From NCBI RefSeq assembly GCF_900230215.1, contig NZ_LT907982.1:2604001-2668000 (forward strand): DNA of 64,000 nt. Reading direction: 5' to 3'. This document shows, piece after piece, positions 43,017 to 52,220 of the stretch. The stretch comes from Jatrophihabitans sp. GAS493. Lineage in GTDB: Bacteria; Actinomycetota; Actinomycetes; Mycobacteriales; Jatrophihabitantaceae. A program made the position numbers and the translations under genes. The notes under the pieces were generated by a model. The model saw nothing but the letters and a program-made list of their open reading frames with translations. It was not told the origin of the DNA and ran no database searches. How positions within the stretch are numbered: the stretch's first letter is position 1; every line of letters starts with the position of its first letter.

Positions 43017-44291
43017 GTGGCTCGACGACCGCTGGGCCGTCAATTCGGCTGGCTCTGGACGGCCTACGCGGTGAGTGCCTACGGTTCGGGGCTGGGCTTC
43101 GGCGCGCTTCCGCTGATCGCCGTGCTGGTGCTGCATTCCAGTCCCGCACAGGTCTCCGCGCTTTCGGCGGTGGGGCCGGCGATTGGTGCCCTGATGGCCT
43201 TGCCGATTGGCCCGTGGGTCGAGTTCCGCGCCAAGCGGCCGGTGATGATCGCGATGGATGTGTCGCGCTTCGCCGTGATGATCAGTATCCCGGTCGCGTA
43301 CGCGTTCGGCCGCCTCACCTTTCCCCAACTGCTGGTCGTCTCGGCCGTGGTCGCCACCGCAAAGATCGCCTTCAACGCGGCTAGTGGGTCCTACCTCAGA
43401 AGCATCGTCCGGGCGGATGATCTACTCGTCGCCAACGCGCGGTTCGAGTCCACCAACTGGAGTTCCATAGCGGTCGGGCCGCCGCTCGGCGGGGCCGCGA
43501 TCGCCCTCTTCGGCCCGGTCATCACGGTGGTCCTCGACGCGTGCAGCTATCTCCTCTCCGCGCTTGGAATAGCGGCGATCCGTGGGCGGGAGGAATGCCC
43601 ACAGCGGGCCGATCGGAGCCGGGTCCGGGCCGCTGAACTTCTCGACGGCTGGCGGCACATCCTGACCCATCCCGTGCTCCGGCCCCTTTATCTCAACAAC
43701 ATGCTGGTCGGCGGACTTATCATGGCGACCGAGCCCCTGCTCGCCGTGCTGATGCTCCGCGACCTCGGGTTTCCGCCGTGGCAGTATGGCCTCGCCTTCG
43801 CCGCCCCCTGCCTCGGCGGGCTGATCGGCTCCCGGCTGGCGCCCCGGGTCGTCGCGCGATTCGGGCAGCATTGGGTCTTCCGGAACGTCGGCACGCTGCG
43901 AGCCATCTGGCTAATTGGTCTAGCCTTCGTCCGTCCGGGCGTTGTCGGTCTCGCGATCGTGATGTTCGTCGAGTTCGCGATCATCGTCAGCATGAGCCTC
44001 TACACACCTGTGCTCGCCACGTACCGGCTTGTGCACACACCTCCTGGCCGGGTGGCGCGCACGCTGTCGGCCTGGTCTATCGGTCAGCAGCTGGCCATTG
44101 CCGTCTGTACCGCCCTCGGCGGACTGCTCGCCACTGCCTCCAGTCCACGCGTGGCCCTCGCGATTGCCGGGCTGACCATTCTCGCCAGCCCACTCCTGCT
44201 GCCTCGATGGCGGGACGAGGCAGCGGTGTCAGACTTTGAGCTGCCCGAAGCGGTGTCCGCAACCGACGGTCTTACCCCAGACGTCAGGTAA
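43017..44291 (+). CDS. MFS transporter
   Basis: About 424 residues with twelve predicted membrane helices and the loop 2-3 region EFRAKRPVMIAMDVSRF, resembling the enterobactin-exporter-like MFS group. GTG 43017 is chosen because the helix bundle starts soon after and GGAAGG lies upstream. The substrate is unknown. Confidence 0.83.
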   Translation: MARRPLGRQFGWLWTAYAVSAYGSGLGFGALPLIAVLVLHSSPAQVSALSAVGPAIGALMALPIGPWVEFRAKRPVMIAMDVSRFAVMISIPVAYAFGRLTFPQLLVVSAVVATAKIAFNAASGSYLRSIVRADDLLVANARFESTNWSSIAVGPPLGGAAIALFGPVITVVLDACSYLLSALGIAAIRGREECPQRADRSRVRAAELLDGWRHILTHPVLRPLYLNNMLVGGLIMATEPLLAVLMLRDLGFPPWQYGLAFAAPCLGGLIGSRLAPRVVARFGQHWVFRNVGTLRAIWLIGLAFVRPGVVGLAIVMFVEFAIIVSMSLYTPVLATYRLVHTPPGRVARTLSAWSIGQQLAIAVCTALGGLLATASSPRVALAIAGLTILASPLLLPRWRDEAAVSDFELPEAVSATDGLTPDVR

Positions 44292-44318
44292 CCCCGGGAA
44301 TTCGTGCAGGATGGCGGC

Positions 44319-45092
44319 ATGAGGATCGCTGGACGAGGCCATTGTGTTGCGGCGGTGTCGGTCACCGCGCTCTGCGCCGTTGTTCTGGTGGCCTGCAAAC
44401 CTACTGCGCTGCCCGAAGCGCAGCGCAGTGTCACGGCACCTGAAGCCTCTACCGCGGCTACCGTGCCGGCACTCAGCGGCTCGGCGGCCAACGCACTGGC
44501 GACGCTTCCGGTGAAGGGGCGGGCCCCGATGACTGGCTACAGTCGGGCCATGTTCGGGCCGGCGTGGACGGATGCGGTCAGTGTCGAGGGCGGCCACAAC
44601 GGCTGCGACACCCGTAACGATGTGCTGCGCCGCGACCTGACCGCGGTTCAGATCAAGGCCGCCACCCACGGCTGCACCGTGCTCGCTGGTTCGCTGCACG
44701 ACCCCTACACCGGCCGGACGATCGCCTTCACCCGAGGAGTCAGGACGAGCACTGCAGTGCAGATCGATCATGTCGTCGCCCTCGGGGATTCCTGGCAGAC
44801 CGGAGCGCAGCAGCTCTCGGCGACGCAGCGCACCAATCTGGCCAATGACCCGTCGAACCTCTGGGCGGTGGACGGCCCGACCAATGCTGCCAAGGGGGAC
44901 AGTGACGCAGCATCGTGGCTGCCGCCCAACAAGGCCATCCGCTGCACCTATGTCGCCCGCCAGGTCGCGGTGAAGCAGAGCTACCACCTGTGGGTGACCG
45001 CCGCGGAGAAGGCGGCCATGGGCGCGGTCCTCAGCGGCTGCCCGGGGCAGCCGCTGCCCACTGCGGCGCAGTGGGCAACCCCCATCACCTGA
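44319..45092 (+). CDS. DUF1524 (HNH-like) lipoprotein
   Basis: 257 residues from ATG 44319. A signal peptide with lipobox LVAC is followed by an exported domain with QIDHVVALGDSW and NDPSNLWAVDGPTNAAKGDSDAASWLPP. These are the His and Asn motifs of the DUF1524/GmrSD C-terminal HNH-like family, often called secreted nucleases. Cysteine pairs (NGCD/HGCT, IRCT/SGCP) suggest disulfides. DNA cleavage is inferred only. Confidence 0.83.
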   Translation: MRIAGRGHCVAAVSVTALCAVVLVACKPTALPEAQRSVTAPEASTAATVPALSGSAANALATLPVKGRAPMTGYSRAMFGPAWTDAVSVEGGHNGCDTRNDVLRRDLTAVQIKAATHGCTVLAGSLHDPYTGRTIAFTRGVRTSTAVQIDHVVALGDSWQTGAQQLSATQRTNLANDPSNLWAVDGPTNAAKGDSDAASWLPPNKAIRCTYVARQVAVKQSYHLWVTAAEKAAMGAVLSGCPGQPLPTAAQWATPIT

Positions 45093-45203
45093 GATGTCCA
45101 GTCCGGCCCGGGATGGCGCTGGGTCCGGGCATGGGTGCAGTAGCTGAGGAGCAACACAGCCAGCCCGAAGCCCATTGACATGATGCGCACCGGAGGTGCC
45201 CCG

Positions 45204-45556
45204 ATGAGTCAGCCTGCAGCCACCGCCACAGACCGTGTCTTTCGCAATTTGAGCCAGGGTAACTCGCCACCGCTCGCGACGTGATACCGCGGAACACCCA
45301 ATACCGGGCCGGCGCCATGACGCAGCTGGCTGGATTGAACGAGGGACCGTTGACCGACGCCGCCGACGGCGATGGCGGACACTTCAGCGCGACCCTGGAG
45401 ACGGTCGTCTATGAGCCACCCACGACCGGTGTGCACGCCGTCGAGTTCGCCCCGGGCACGACCGTGATCGTGGCCTACCGGGCGAAGATACTGCCGGCGC
45501 CGGCCGGAACGACGACCGTCACTCTGGGCGTCTCCAACGCTCGCACTGTGCCGTGA
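45204..45556 (+). pseudogene. Two overlapping short ORFs, possibly one broken gene
   Basis: A strong ribosome-binding site (GGAGG, about 45192-45196) precedes an ATG at 45204 that opens a 26-codon ORF ending at 45284. A GTG at 45281 overlaps that stop and opens a 91-codon ORF with a beta-rich sequence (TTVIVAYRAKILPAPAGTTTVTLGVS). Either this is a coupled pair or a frameshift has split one gene of about 117 codons. No family recognised. Confidence 0.4.
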
Positions 45557-45629
45557 ATCGGCGCGGTGATCAGGTCGTCTGACCGCTGTCGAATGTCGTT
45601 GGTCAGTCAGGGATGACTCAGACGATGAC

Positions 45630-46916
45630 TCAGACGTAGTAGCGATCCCAATACCAGCAGCCCCAGAGCCCCACCAGGATGCTGATGATCACCAGCACGT
45701 AACCCCAGCGGGGGAAGCGCCGGCGCACCGCGATGCCCATCAGAACCAGCAGGAACGGCTCGAAGTCCAGGGCGTGACGCATACCGAACTGGTTGAAGCC
45801 ATTCACGTAGTAGACGAGGTTGGTCACCGCGCCGGCAGCCACCCCGAACCACATCGCCACCACCAGCCGGGTGGGGCGCCGAGCCCAGAACGCCAACACC
45901 AGCGCCGGACTCGTCCAGATCAGCGCCTGGCCAGAGGTCGCCGGATTCGCCCACGGATACCCCGGGTGCAGCTGCGGTCCCTGGATGAAGAACGAGTAGA
46001 GCTGGTGCTGCAGGAAACGAAGTTGGAACGGCGACCCGGTGGGGGAGCCGAGCTGATCGCGCTGATACCACTTTGTGTAGCCGATGTCGGCGAAGGTGCC
46101 CCAGCGGGCCTTGTTGTAGGCGACCCAGAGCCCAAAGGTGACGACGCCGACGCCGGCGAACTGAAGCAGTCGGGGCAGGTACCGCGGGGACAGACGCAGC
46201 GGCCGATCGCTGTCGGTCAGTAGCAGGTAGAGGTACACCGGGATCGCCAGCGCCATCGAAAACCGCGACTCGAACGCGCAGACGGCCCAGATGCCGACGA
46301 GCCAGGCCCGCCTCGGACCGAGCAGCTCGGCCAGCGCCAACATGGTGAAGGTAGCCGCCCCGACGTGGGCCATGTCCCACACATCGCTGAGCATCGCGCA
46401 CCAGAGCAGGTCGGTGCCGGCGAAGAAGAACGCGGTCAATGCCAGCGACTTGAACGGGGTCAGCCCGAGCCGCTCACATACCTTCCAGCACGCGGCCACT
46501 CCGATGCCGACGAGGATCATGCCGAGGAAGAGCTGGTCCCAGTTGGCGCCGAAGAGCGCGACGAAAGGCATCGAGAGGACGCCCGGCATCGGACCTTCGA
46601 TAATGAAATGCTGGCCGTTATAGGGGAGCGCGTCGATGTAGTCGCCCGGGAACTTGATCCAGACGTGCCCGTGATTGAAGGCGTCTGCGAGCAGGTCGTA
46701 GTTGTTGTACGGCGGCTTGCGCCCGTTCGCGAAGAGGTAGGTGACGATCGCCGCGACCACTCCGGCGGCCGCCGCGTGCAGGTGAGTGGCGCCCGCGACC
46801 CAGCCGGTGAAGGCTCCCCGCAACCGGCGACGCTCGTCGCTGTTCATGCTGTCGTTGGCCGGGCGATCCTTCGTGGTGGTCGCGGCCGGCGGTTGGGTCG
46901 ATAGCTGGTCGATCAT
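45630..46916 (-). CDS. Polytopic membrane protein, GT-C glycosyltransferase-like
   Basis: A 428-residue protein with about ten membrane helices, a first extracytoplasmic loop containing conserved-looking acidic residues (YNNYDLLADAFNHGHVW), and the overall look of lipid-linked-sugar GT-C transferases. No certain catalytic motif is seen. Its start overlaps the stop of the upstream small membrane protein (ATGA). Confidence 0.65.
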   Translation of the reverse strand: MIDQLSTQPPAATTTKDRPANDSMNSDERRRLRGAFTGWVAGATHLHAAAAGVVAAIVTYLFANGRKPPYNNYDLLADAFNHGHVWIKFPGDYIDALPYNGQHFIIEGPMPGVLSMPFVALFGANWDQLFLGMILVGIGVAACWKVCERLGLTPFKSLALTAFFFAGTDLLWCAMLSDVWDMAHVGAATFTMLALAELLGPRRAWLVGIWAVCAFESRFSMALAIPVYLYLLLTDSDRPLRLSPRYLPRLLQFAGVGVVTFGLWVAYNKARWGTFADIGYTKWYQRDQLGSPTGSPFQLRFLQHQLYSFFIQGPQLHPGYPWANPATSGQALIWTSPALVLAFWARRPTRLVVAMWFGVAAGAVTNLVYYVNGFNQFGMRHALDFEPFLLVLMGIAVRRRFPRWGYVLVIISILVGLWGCWYWDRYYV

Positions 46917-47254
46917 CGGTCGCCCAGCTCCGATCGGTCCGAGCCGGCGCCCGGACGTCGGTTGAGCAGCGCTCCCACGGCCACGCCGGCCAGCACGAGT
47001 GCCGCCCCCAACCAGACGGCATTGTCAGGAAGTTGCGGCTCGGCCACCCGACCCGCTGACGGCTGAGACTGGAGTGCCGCGGCTGCGCCCCCGGGCGGCT
47101 CTCCGAACCCGGCCGGACGCAGCGGTCGGTCGAGGGCCGGCGCGAGGCCGAGATCAGAGTCGCGGTCGGTCGGGCGCAGCGTCAGGTAGACGCAGACCGC
47201 AACCGCCACTACGACGGCGAAACCGACGACCTCCCAGAGGTTGCTATTCGCCAT
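46913..47254 (-). CDS. Small membrane protein, unknown
   Basis: 113 residues with a helix near each end (about 7-25 and 82-98) and a Pro/Ala/Gly-rich middle. It is coupled by a 4-bp overlap to the GT-C-like gene, so a partner role is likely. No family recognised. Confidence 0.6.
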   Translation of the reverse strand: MANSNLWEVVGFAVVVAVAVCVYLTLRPTDRDSDLGLAPALDRPLRPAGFGEPPGGAAAALQSQPSAGRVAEPQLPDNAVWLGAALVLAGVAVGALLNRRPGAGSDRSELGDR

Positions 47255-47429
47255 AGCTTCGGGTCCGTTCGTCCATCTTCATCCGCGGGTAGCTCATCCG
47301 AAGAGGATACGGTCGACGACTACCGGTGGGTAGGGACCCCCGCCGATGAAATCGACGCACTAGTCTCGGGAAGCTCGGCGAAGACACTCCGCGAAGATGC
47401 GCCAGGTTGTGATAGGTGGGTACGCACGG

Positions 47430-48695
47430 ATGGTGAGGCCCGACGGCCGTGATAACTCGCTGATCCGACGCCTGGGGCTGACCGACGCGATCGTCATCGG
47501 CCTGGGGTCGATGATCGGTGCCGGGGTCTTCGCCGTCTTCGGACCGGCGGCGGCGGTGGCTGGCTCCGGGCTGCTGATCTCGCTCTTGCTGGCCGGCGTG
47601 GTCGCGTTCTGCAACGCCATCTCCTCGGCCCGGCTGGCCGCGCTCTATCCGGAGTCCGGAGGTACCTACGTCTACGGCAAACGGCGTCTCGGGGAGTTCT
47701 GGGGTTATCTCGCCGGCTGGTCCTTCGTGGTCGGGAAGACGGCCAGCTGTGCCGCGATGGCCCTCACCTTCGCCGCCTACGCAGCTCCGGAGCACCTGCG
47801 TATCGTCGCCGTCCTCATCGTCGTCGCGCTGACCGCGGTCAACCTACGCGGCCTGCAGAAGTCGGCCTGGCTGACCCGCCTCATCGTGGTGCTGACCCTC
47901 CTCACCCTCATCGTCGTGGTCGTCGGTGCCTTCGTCGGCGGCAACGCCTCGACGCAGAACTTGTCACCGTTTCCCGGAGGTGACCTACGCGGCATCCTGC
48001 AGGCCAGCGGCCTGATCTTCTTCGCCTTCGCCGGCTACGCCCGGGTCGCCACCCTCGGTGAGGAGGTGCGTGATCCGGCCCGGACCATCCCGCGCGCTAT
48101 CGTCATCGCCCTCTGCATGACGCTCTGCGTCTATGCGATCGTCGCGCTGGCCGCGTTGCTGGCGCTGGGGGCGCCGGCACTGGCGGCCAGCTCGGCCCCA
48201 CTGCACGATGTCGTCGCTTCGGGAGAGCTGCACCGCGCCGCCCCACTGGTCCAGGTCGGCGGGGCGATCGCGGCCGCCGGTTCGCTGCTTGCGCTGATCC
48301 TCGGCGTGTCTCGCACCACCTTCGCGATGGCGCGGGATGGACACTTCCCGCGCCGGCTCGCCGCAGTGCACCCCTCACACGGCACGCCCTATCGCGCGGA
48401 GCTTGGCGCCGCGGCCGTCATCATCGTCCTCATCGCGACTGTGGACCTGCGCCACGCGATCGGCTTCTCCTCCTTCGGTGTGCTGCTGTACTACGCCGTC
48501 GCCAACGCATCGGCGCTGACTCTCGGACGGCCGGGGGAGCGGCGCCCGGCACGCTGGTTGCCGTCGCTCGGGCTGGGCGGCTGCCTGCTGCTGGTCGTCA
48601 GCCTGCCCGCGGCCACGATCCTCGCCGGTGTGGTCGTCCTGCTCATCGGCGGCGTCGTCTGGGGTGTGCGGGCTCGCCTCACCCGGCAACCCTGA
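47430..48695 (+). CDS. APC-family amino acid permease
   Basis: About 421 residues with twelve predicted helices. The first helix has IGLGSMIGAGVFAVFGP, the substrate-binding GSxxGxG unwound segment of APC transporters. ATG 47430 is chosen since the first helix starts soon after; an upstream ATG at 47397 is in frame. The substrate is probably an amino acid or amine. Confidence 0.87.
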   Translation: MVRPDGRDNSLIRRLGLTDAIVIGLGSMIGAGVFAVFGPAAAVAGSGLLISLLLAGVVAFCNAISSARLAALYPESGGTYVYGKRRLGEFWGYLAGWSFVVGKTASCAAMALTFAAYAAPEHLRIVAVLIVVALTAVNLRGLQKSAWLTRLIVVLTLLTLIVVVVGAFVGGNASTQNLSPFPGGDLRGILQASGLIFFAFAGYARVATLGEEVRDPARTIPRAIVIALCMTLCVYAIVALAALLALGAPALAASSAPLHDVVASGELHRAAPLVQVGGAIAAAGSLLALILGVSRTTFAMARDGHFPRRLAAVHPSHGTPYRAELGAAAVIIVLIATVDLRHAIGFSSFGVLLYYAVANASALTLGRPGERRPARWLPSLGLGGCLLLVVSLPAATILAGVVVLLIGGVVWGVRARLTRQP

Positions 48696-48724
48696 ACCTG
48701 AGCGATAACAACGAATATTCACAG

Positions 48725-48742
48725 CTCTCAGCTGGCTGAGAG
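48725..48742. promoter_or_regulatory. 18-bp palindrome before the flavin module
   Basis: CTCTCAGC-TG-GCTGAGAG is a perfect inverted repeat 66 bp upstream of the ferric-reductase-like start and 30 bp after the permease stop. No U-run follows it, so an operator is more likely than a terminator. Confidence 0.5.
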
Positions 48743-48807
48743 GAAACATAGAAGTTGCCGGGCGATGCTGGAGGCCGACCAACCCACTCTGATCGGAGAA
48801 GTGTCAC

Positions 48808-50181
48808 GTGACCGCCCAACTGGCCCGGCATGATCGTCCCGCCGCCCGCCGAGCCACCGTGATCCCGCGCCCGCGCATTACCAGGGCCGCGGTGCTGCTG
48901 GCGATCGGCATCGGTGCGGTGTCGGTCCTGGCCCTCTGGTGGAACGACACGAACTTCGTCACCGGCCTCGACGGCTGGCTGACCAACGCCGGACGCATCA
49001 CCGGGCTGGAGTGCGGCTACGGGATCGTTGTGCTGCTGGCCCTGATGAGCCGGATGCCGCTTCTGGAACGAGAGGTCGGCACCGACCGGCTGGTGCGGTG
49101 GCACGCGATCGGCGGCCGGTACATCGTCTGCCTGGTGGTGGCGCACACCGCGCTCATCACCTGGGGCTACGCGCTCACCGCGCATCGCAGCATCTTCGGG
49201 GAGACCGCGGACCTCAACACCCAGTACGCCGACGTGCTGATGGCCACCGTGGCCTTGGGGCTGCTCCTGCTTGTCGGGTTCACCTCGGCCCGGGCGGCGC
49301 GGCGCCGACTGGCTTACGAGACCTGGCACTACGTCCACCTCTACACCTATCTGGCCGTCGCGCTCTCCTTCAGTCATCAGTTCTCGACCGGGGCTGACTT
49401 CGTCGACCTCCGCGCCCGCGTGCTCTGGTCCGCGCTGTACATCGCCGTGGCGCTGCTGATCATCCGCTACCGGATCGTCGAGCCGCTGCTGTCCATGCGG
49501 CGCCACCAATTCCGCGTCGCCGAGGTGCGGGCTGAGTCGCCGGACACGATCTCCCTCTACATCACCGGTCGCAACCTCGCCGAGCTGCGGGCCGAATCCG
49601 GCCAGTTCTTCCGGTGGCGTTTCCTCACCCGCGACCTCTGGTGGGTGGCCAGCCCCTACTCGCTGTCCGCGCCGGCTCGTCCCGATCACCTGCGCATCAC
49701 CGTGCAGAACGCAGGGACGCACAGCGCCCAGCTCGCGCAGCTGCGACCCGGCACCCGCGTCCTCGCCGAAGGCCCGTACGGTTCCTTCACCGGGGCCCAG
49801 CGCTCCCGGGACAGGGTGCTGCTCATCGCCGGTGGGGTTGGAATCACCCCGATTCGAGCGCTCTTCGAGAGCCTTCCCGGTCGCCCGGGCGACATCACCC
49901 TCGTCTACCGCGCCAGTTCGCCGGTGGACATCATCCTCAAGCACGAGATCGACGAGATCGCGGCCTGGCGGGGTGCGCGGGTTCACTATCTCGTTGGCCC
50001 GCGCCGCAAAGGTCCGAGCGACTTCCTCTCGGCTCGCAGCATCTCCCAGTCCCTCGGTGACATCAGGAACTGGGACGTCTACCTCTGCGGGCCGCAGAGC
50101 ATGACCTCCGCGGTGCGCGAGTCACTGCGTCAGCTCCGGGTGCCGGCCCGGCACATCCACCACGAATCGTTCGTCTTCTGA
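48808..50181 (+). CDS. Ferric-reductase-like transmembrane oxidoreductase
   Basis: 457 residues. The N-terminal six-helix b-heme domain (about 25-225) has histidine pairs in WHAIGGRYIVCLVVAHT and YETWHYVHLYTYLAVALSFSHQ. The C-terminal ferredoxin-reductase-type part has an FAD site (WWVASPYSLS), an NAD(P) Gly loop GGVGITPIRALF and a terminal CGP motif. It can carry electrons from cytosolic NAD(P)H across the membrane. FMN-binding and ApbE genes follow directly. Confidence 0.88.
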   Translation: MTAQLARHDRPAARRATVIPRPRITRAAVLLAIGIGAVSVLALWWNDTNFVTGLDGWLTNAGRITGLECGYGIVVLLALMSRMPLLEREVGTDRLVRWHAIGGRYIVCLVVAHTALITWGYALTAHRSIFGETADLNTQYADVLMATVALGLLLLVGFTSARAARRRLAYETWHYVHLYTYLAVALSFSHQFSTGADFVDLRARVLWSALYIAVALLIIRYRIVEPLLSMRRHQFRVAEVRAESPDTISLYITGRNLAELRAESGQFFRWRFLTRDLWWVASPYSLSAPARPDHLRITVQNAGTHSAQLAQLRPGTRVLAEGPYGSFTGAQRSRDRVLLIAGGVGITPIRALFESLPGRPGDITLVYRASSPVDIILKHEIDEIAAWRGARVHYLVGPRRKGPSDFLSARSISQSLGDIRNWDVYLCGPQSMTSAVRESLRQLRVPARHIHHESFVF

Positions 50182-50231
50182 TGCACCCTTCACCTCAGCC
50201 CGCAACGAACGCCCCCAATCGCTAGGTAGCC

Positions 50232-50741
50232 ATGAAACGCATACTCTTCTCGTTCGTCGGCACGATCGCGGCGCTGGTCGCGCTGCTGTCGTTCAAGACG
50301 CACAGCCCGCTGCCGGCCGCCGCCGGGTCGCTGCCGTCAGCGGCCATCTCGGCCGCGCCGACCCCGACGCCGGCCTCCAGCACGCCGACCAGCGGCGGCT
50401 CGGCCACCGGCGCGCCACCGGACCCGACCCCGGCACCGACTCCGACTTCGACTAAGGCGGCGTCCAAGACAACGGTCGGCAGCGCCGTGACCACCCGCTA
50501 CGGGGTGGTCCAGGTAAAGGTCGTGACGACAGGCTCCGTCATCAACTCGGTCGCCTTCGTGCAACTCACCGCCTTTGACGGACGATCGCAGCAGATCAAC
50601 AGCTACGCCGCACCGACTCTGCTGCAAGAGACCATCAACGCGCAGAGCGCCAACATCGACGGAGTCTCCGGCGCGACCTACACCTCCGACGGTTACCGGC
50701 AGTCGCTGCAGAGCGCGCTGGATCAGGCCGGACTGCATTGA
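50232..50741 (+). CDS. Exported FMN-binding domain protein
   Basis: 169 residues with an N-terminal membrane anchor or signal (about 4-18), a Pro/Thr/Ala linker, and an FMN-binding domain (about 85-165) ending in DGVSGATYTSDGY. The SGAT motif Thr is the site at which ApbE attaches FMN covalently. The product is an extracytoplasmic one-flavin carrier. The ApbE gene starts inside its stop, so modification enzyme and target are made together. Confidence 0.9.
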   Translation: MKRILFSFVGTIAALVALLSFKTHSPLPAAAGSLPSAAISAAPTPTPASSTPTSGGSATGAPPDPTPAPTPTSTKAASKTTVGSAVTTRYGVVQVKVVTTGSVINSVAFVQLTAFDGRSQQINSYAAPTLLQETINAQSANIDGVSGATYTSDGYRQSLQSALDQAGLH

Positions 50742-51475
50742 GCGAGCGGCGGCGGCATGTCGAGACCGCGATGGGTACCGTCTTCTCACTTGACCTAGCG
50801 GCCGATTTCGACGTCACCGCGCTCGCCGCGACGATGGAGTGGCTACACCGCATGGACGATCTCTTCTCGACCTACCAACCGCAGAGTCAGATCAGCCGGC
50901 TCGACCGGGGCGAGCTCGGGGTCGCCGGCTGTGACCCCGAGGTGATCGAGATCCTCGATTTATGCGAACAGTTGCGGACTCAGACCGCCGGCTACTTCGA
51001 CGTCCGGGCCGGTGGCTCGTTGGATCCGTCCGGTGTGGTGAAGGGCTGGGCCATCGAGGGCGTACATCAGAGGCTCGTGCGTGCCGGCTCGGTTCGCCAC
51101 TACGTCAACGGCGGGGGAGACATCCGCTGCACCGCCACCGCGGACCACCCGCCGTGGCGCTTCGGCATCGTTGACCCGCTGAACTCGCAGCGACTGCTGA
51201 CAGCGGTCGCCGGTCGGGACTTCGCCCTCGCCACCTCCGGCACGGCCGAACGGGGAGCGCACATCGTGGACCCGTACACCGGTCGGGCCGCCGACGGATT
51301 GCTCAGCCTCTCACTCGTCGGCGCCGACCTCACCTACATCGACGCCTACGCGACCGCGGCCTTCGCGATGGGCAGCAAGGCGCGGGCGTGGCTGTCGGGG
51401 TTGACCGGTGTGGAGGCCATGGGGGTCTCCGCCGACGGGCTTCGCTGGTCGACATCCGCCTTCCCGAGTGCTTGA
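50738..51475 (+). CDS. apbE: FAD:protein FMN transferase ApbE
   Basis: 245 residues with the ApbE signatures HVETAMGTVFSLDL at the start, DPSGVVKGWAI, NGGGDIRC, SGTAERGAHIVDP and DAYATAAFAMG. It transfers FMN from FAD to Thr of the target motif in the preceding protein. The TTG at 50738 overlaps the previous stop (TTGA); ATG 50771 would cut the conserved start. No signal peptide is visible, so cytoplasmic or Tat-independent action is open. Confidence 0.92.
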   Translation: MSERRRHVETAMGTVFSLDLAADFDVTALAATMEWLHRMDDLFSTYQPQSQISRLDRGELGVAGCDPEVIEILDLCEQLRTQTAGYFDVRAGGSLDPSGVVKGWAIEGVHQRLVRAGSVRHYVNGGGDIRCTATADHPPWRFGIVDPLNSQRLLTAVAGRDFALATSGTAERGAHIVDPYTGRAADGLLSLSLVGADLTYIDAYATAAFAMGSKARAWLSGLTGVEAMGVSADGLRWSTSAFPSA

Positions 51476-51499
51476 GCGGCATCCGGATCGACCGCACAG

Positions 51500-51534
51500 T
51501 TGAACATGAATCCAGATTCAACTAGGTTGGACCG
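51500..51534 (+). promoter_or_regulatory. Consensus-like leaderless promoter of the HAD gene
   Basis: TTGAAC (51500-51505) and TAGGTT (51523-51528) are 17 bp apart, and the GTG start follows six nucleotides later. This is the clearest leaderless promoter in the window. Confidence 0.7.
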
Positions 51535-52185
51535 GTGACCGACTTGACGCCGCTGGCCCGTCCCAGTGCCGTCATCTTCGACTTCGGCGGAGTCCTCACG
51601 ACGAGTGTCCTAGACGCCTTCGGCGACTTCGGTGAGCGCATCTGCGGCGATCGAGGCCTGCCGATGCGCCTGTTCCGCACTGACGAGGTGACCAAACGCC
51701 TCCTGGCCGCCCACGAAGAGGGACGGCTGGACCAGCAGGGCTTCGAGGAGGGTTTCGCGGCCCGACTTCGCGAGCACGGCGCCGAGATCGGAGCCAACGG
51801 GTTGCTGCGCGACCTGCAGAGTGGGTGCCGCCGCGACGACGCGTCGATCGAACTGCTGGCCCAACTGCGGGCCGCCGGCGTGTCCGTCGGGCTGATCTCC
51901 AATTCGCTTGGCGACTGCTACGACGGATACGACCTCGACGCGATGTTCGACGCAGTCACGATCTCCGGTCAAGAGGGCGTCCGCAAACCGTCGCGTCGGC
52001 TTTACCAGATCGGCTGCGAGCGCCTCGGCGTCCCGCCGGGCGAGGTGGTCATGATCGATGACCTCGAGCACAACATCGTCGCCGCCGAGCGTCTGGGCAT
52101 GACCGGCATCGTGCACCGCAGCGCCCGAGAAACGGCGCGGGCGCTGCAGTCGATCCTCGGGATCACCCTCGCCGCGGCTCAATAA
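51535..52185 (+). CDS. HAD-superfamily hydrolase
   Basis: 216 residues with HAD motif I IFDFGGVLTT (the second nucleophile-loop Asp is replaced by Gly, as in many epoxide-hydrolase-like HADs), motif II LISNSLG, the motif III Lys in RKPSRRLY, and motif IV MIDDLEHN. It precedes an acyl-CoA dehydrogenase gene; related HAD domains occur with ACAD10/11-type dehydrogenases. The substrate is unknown. Confidence 0.85.
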   Translation: MTDLTPLARPSAVIFDFGGVLTTSVLDAFGDFGERICGDRGLPMRLFRTDEVTKRLLAAHEEGRLDQQGFEEGFAARLREHGAEIGANGLLRDLQSGCRRDDASIELLAQLRAAGVSVGLISNSLGDCYDGYDLDAMFDAVTISGQEGVRKPSRRLYQIGCERLGVPPGEVVMIDDLEHNIVAAERLGMTGIVHRSARETARALQSILGITLAAAQ

Positions 52186-52220
52186 TTTTCGCCATTCCAT
52201 CTCTCTTCTGAGGAGTCTGC

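Noticed and set aside
44981-45190. Minus-strand ORF with a lipobox-like start
   Set aside because: It lies mostly antisense to the DUF1524 gene and its C-terminal part is just the complement of that gene.
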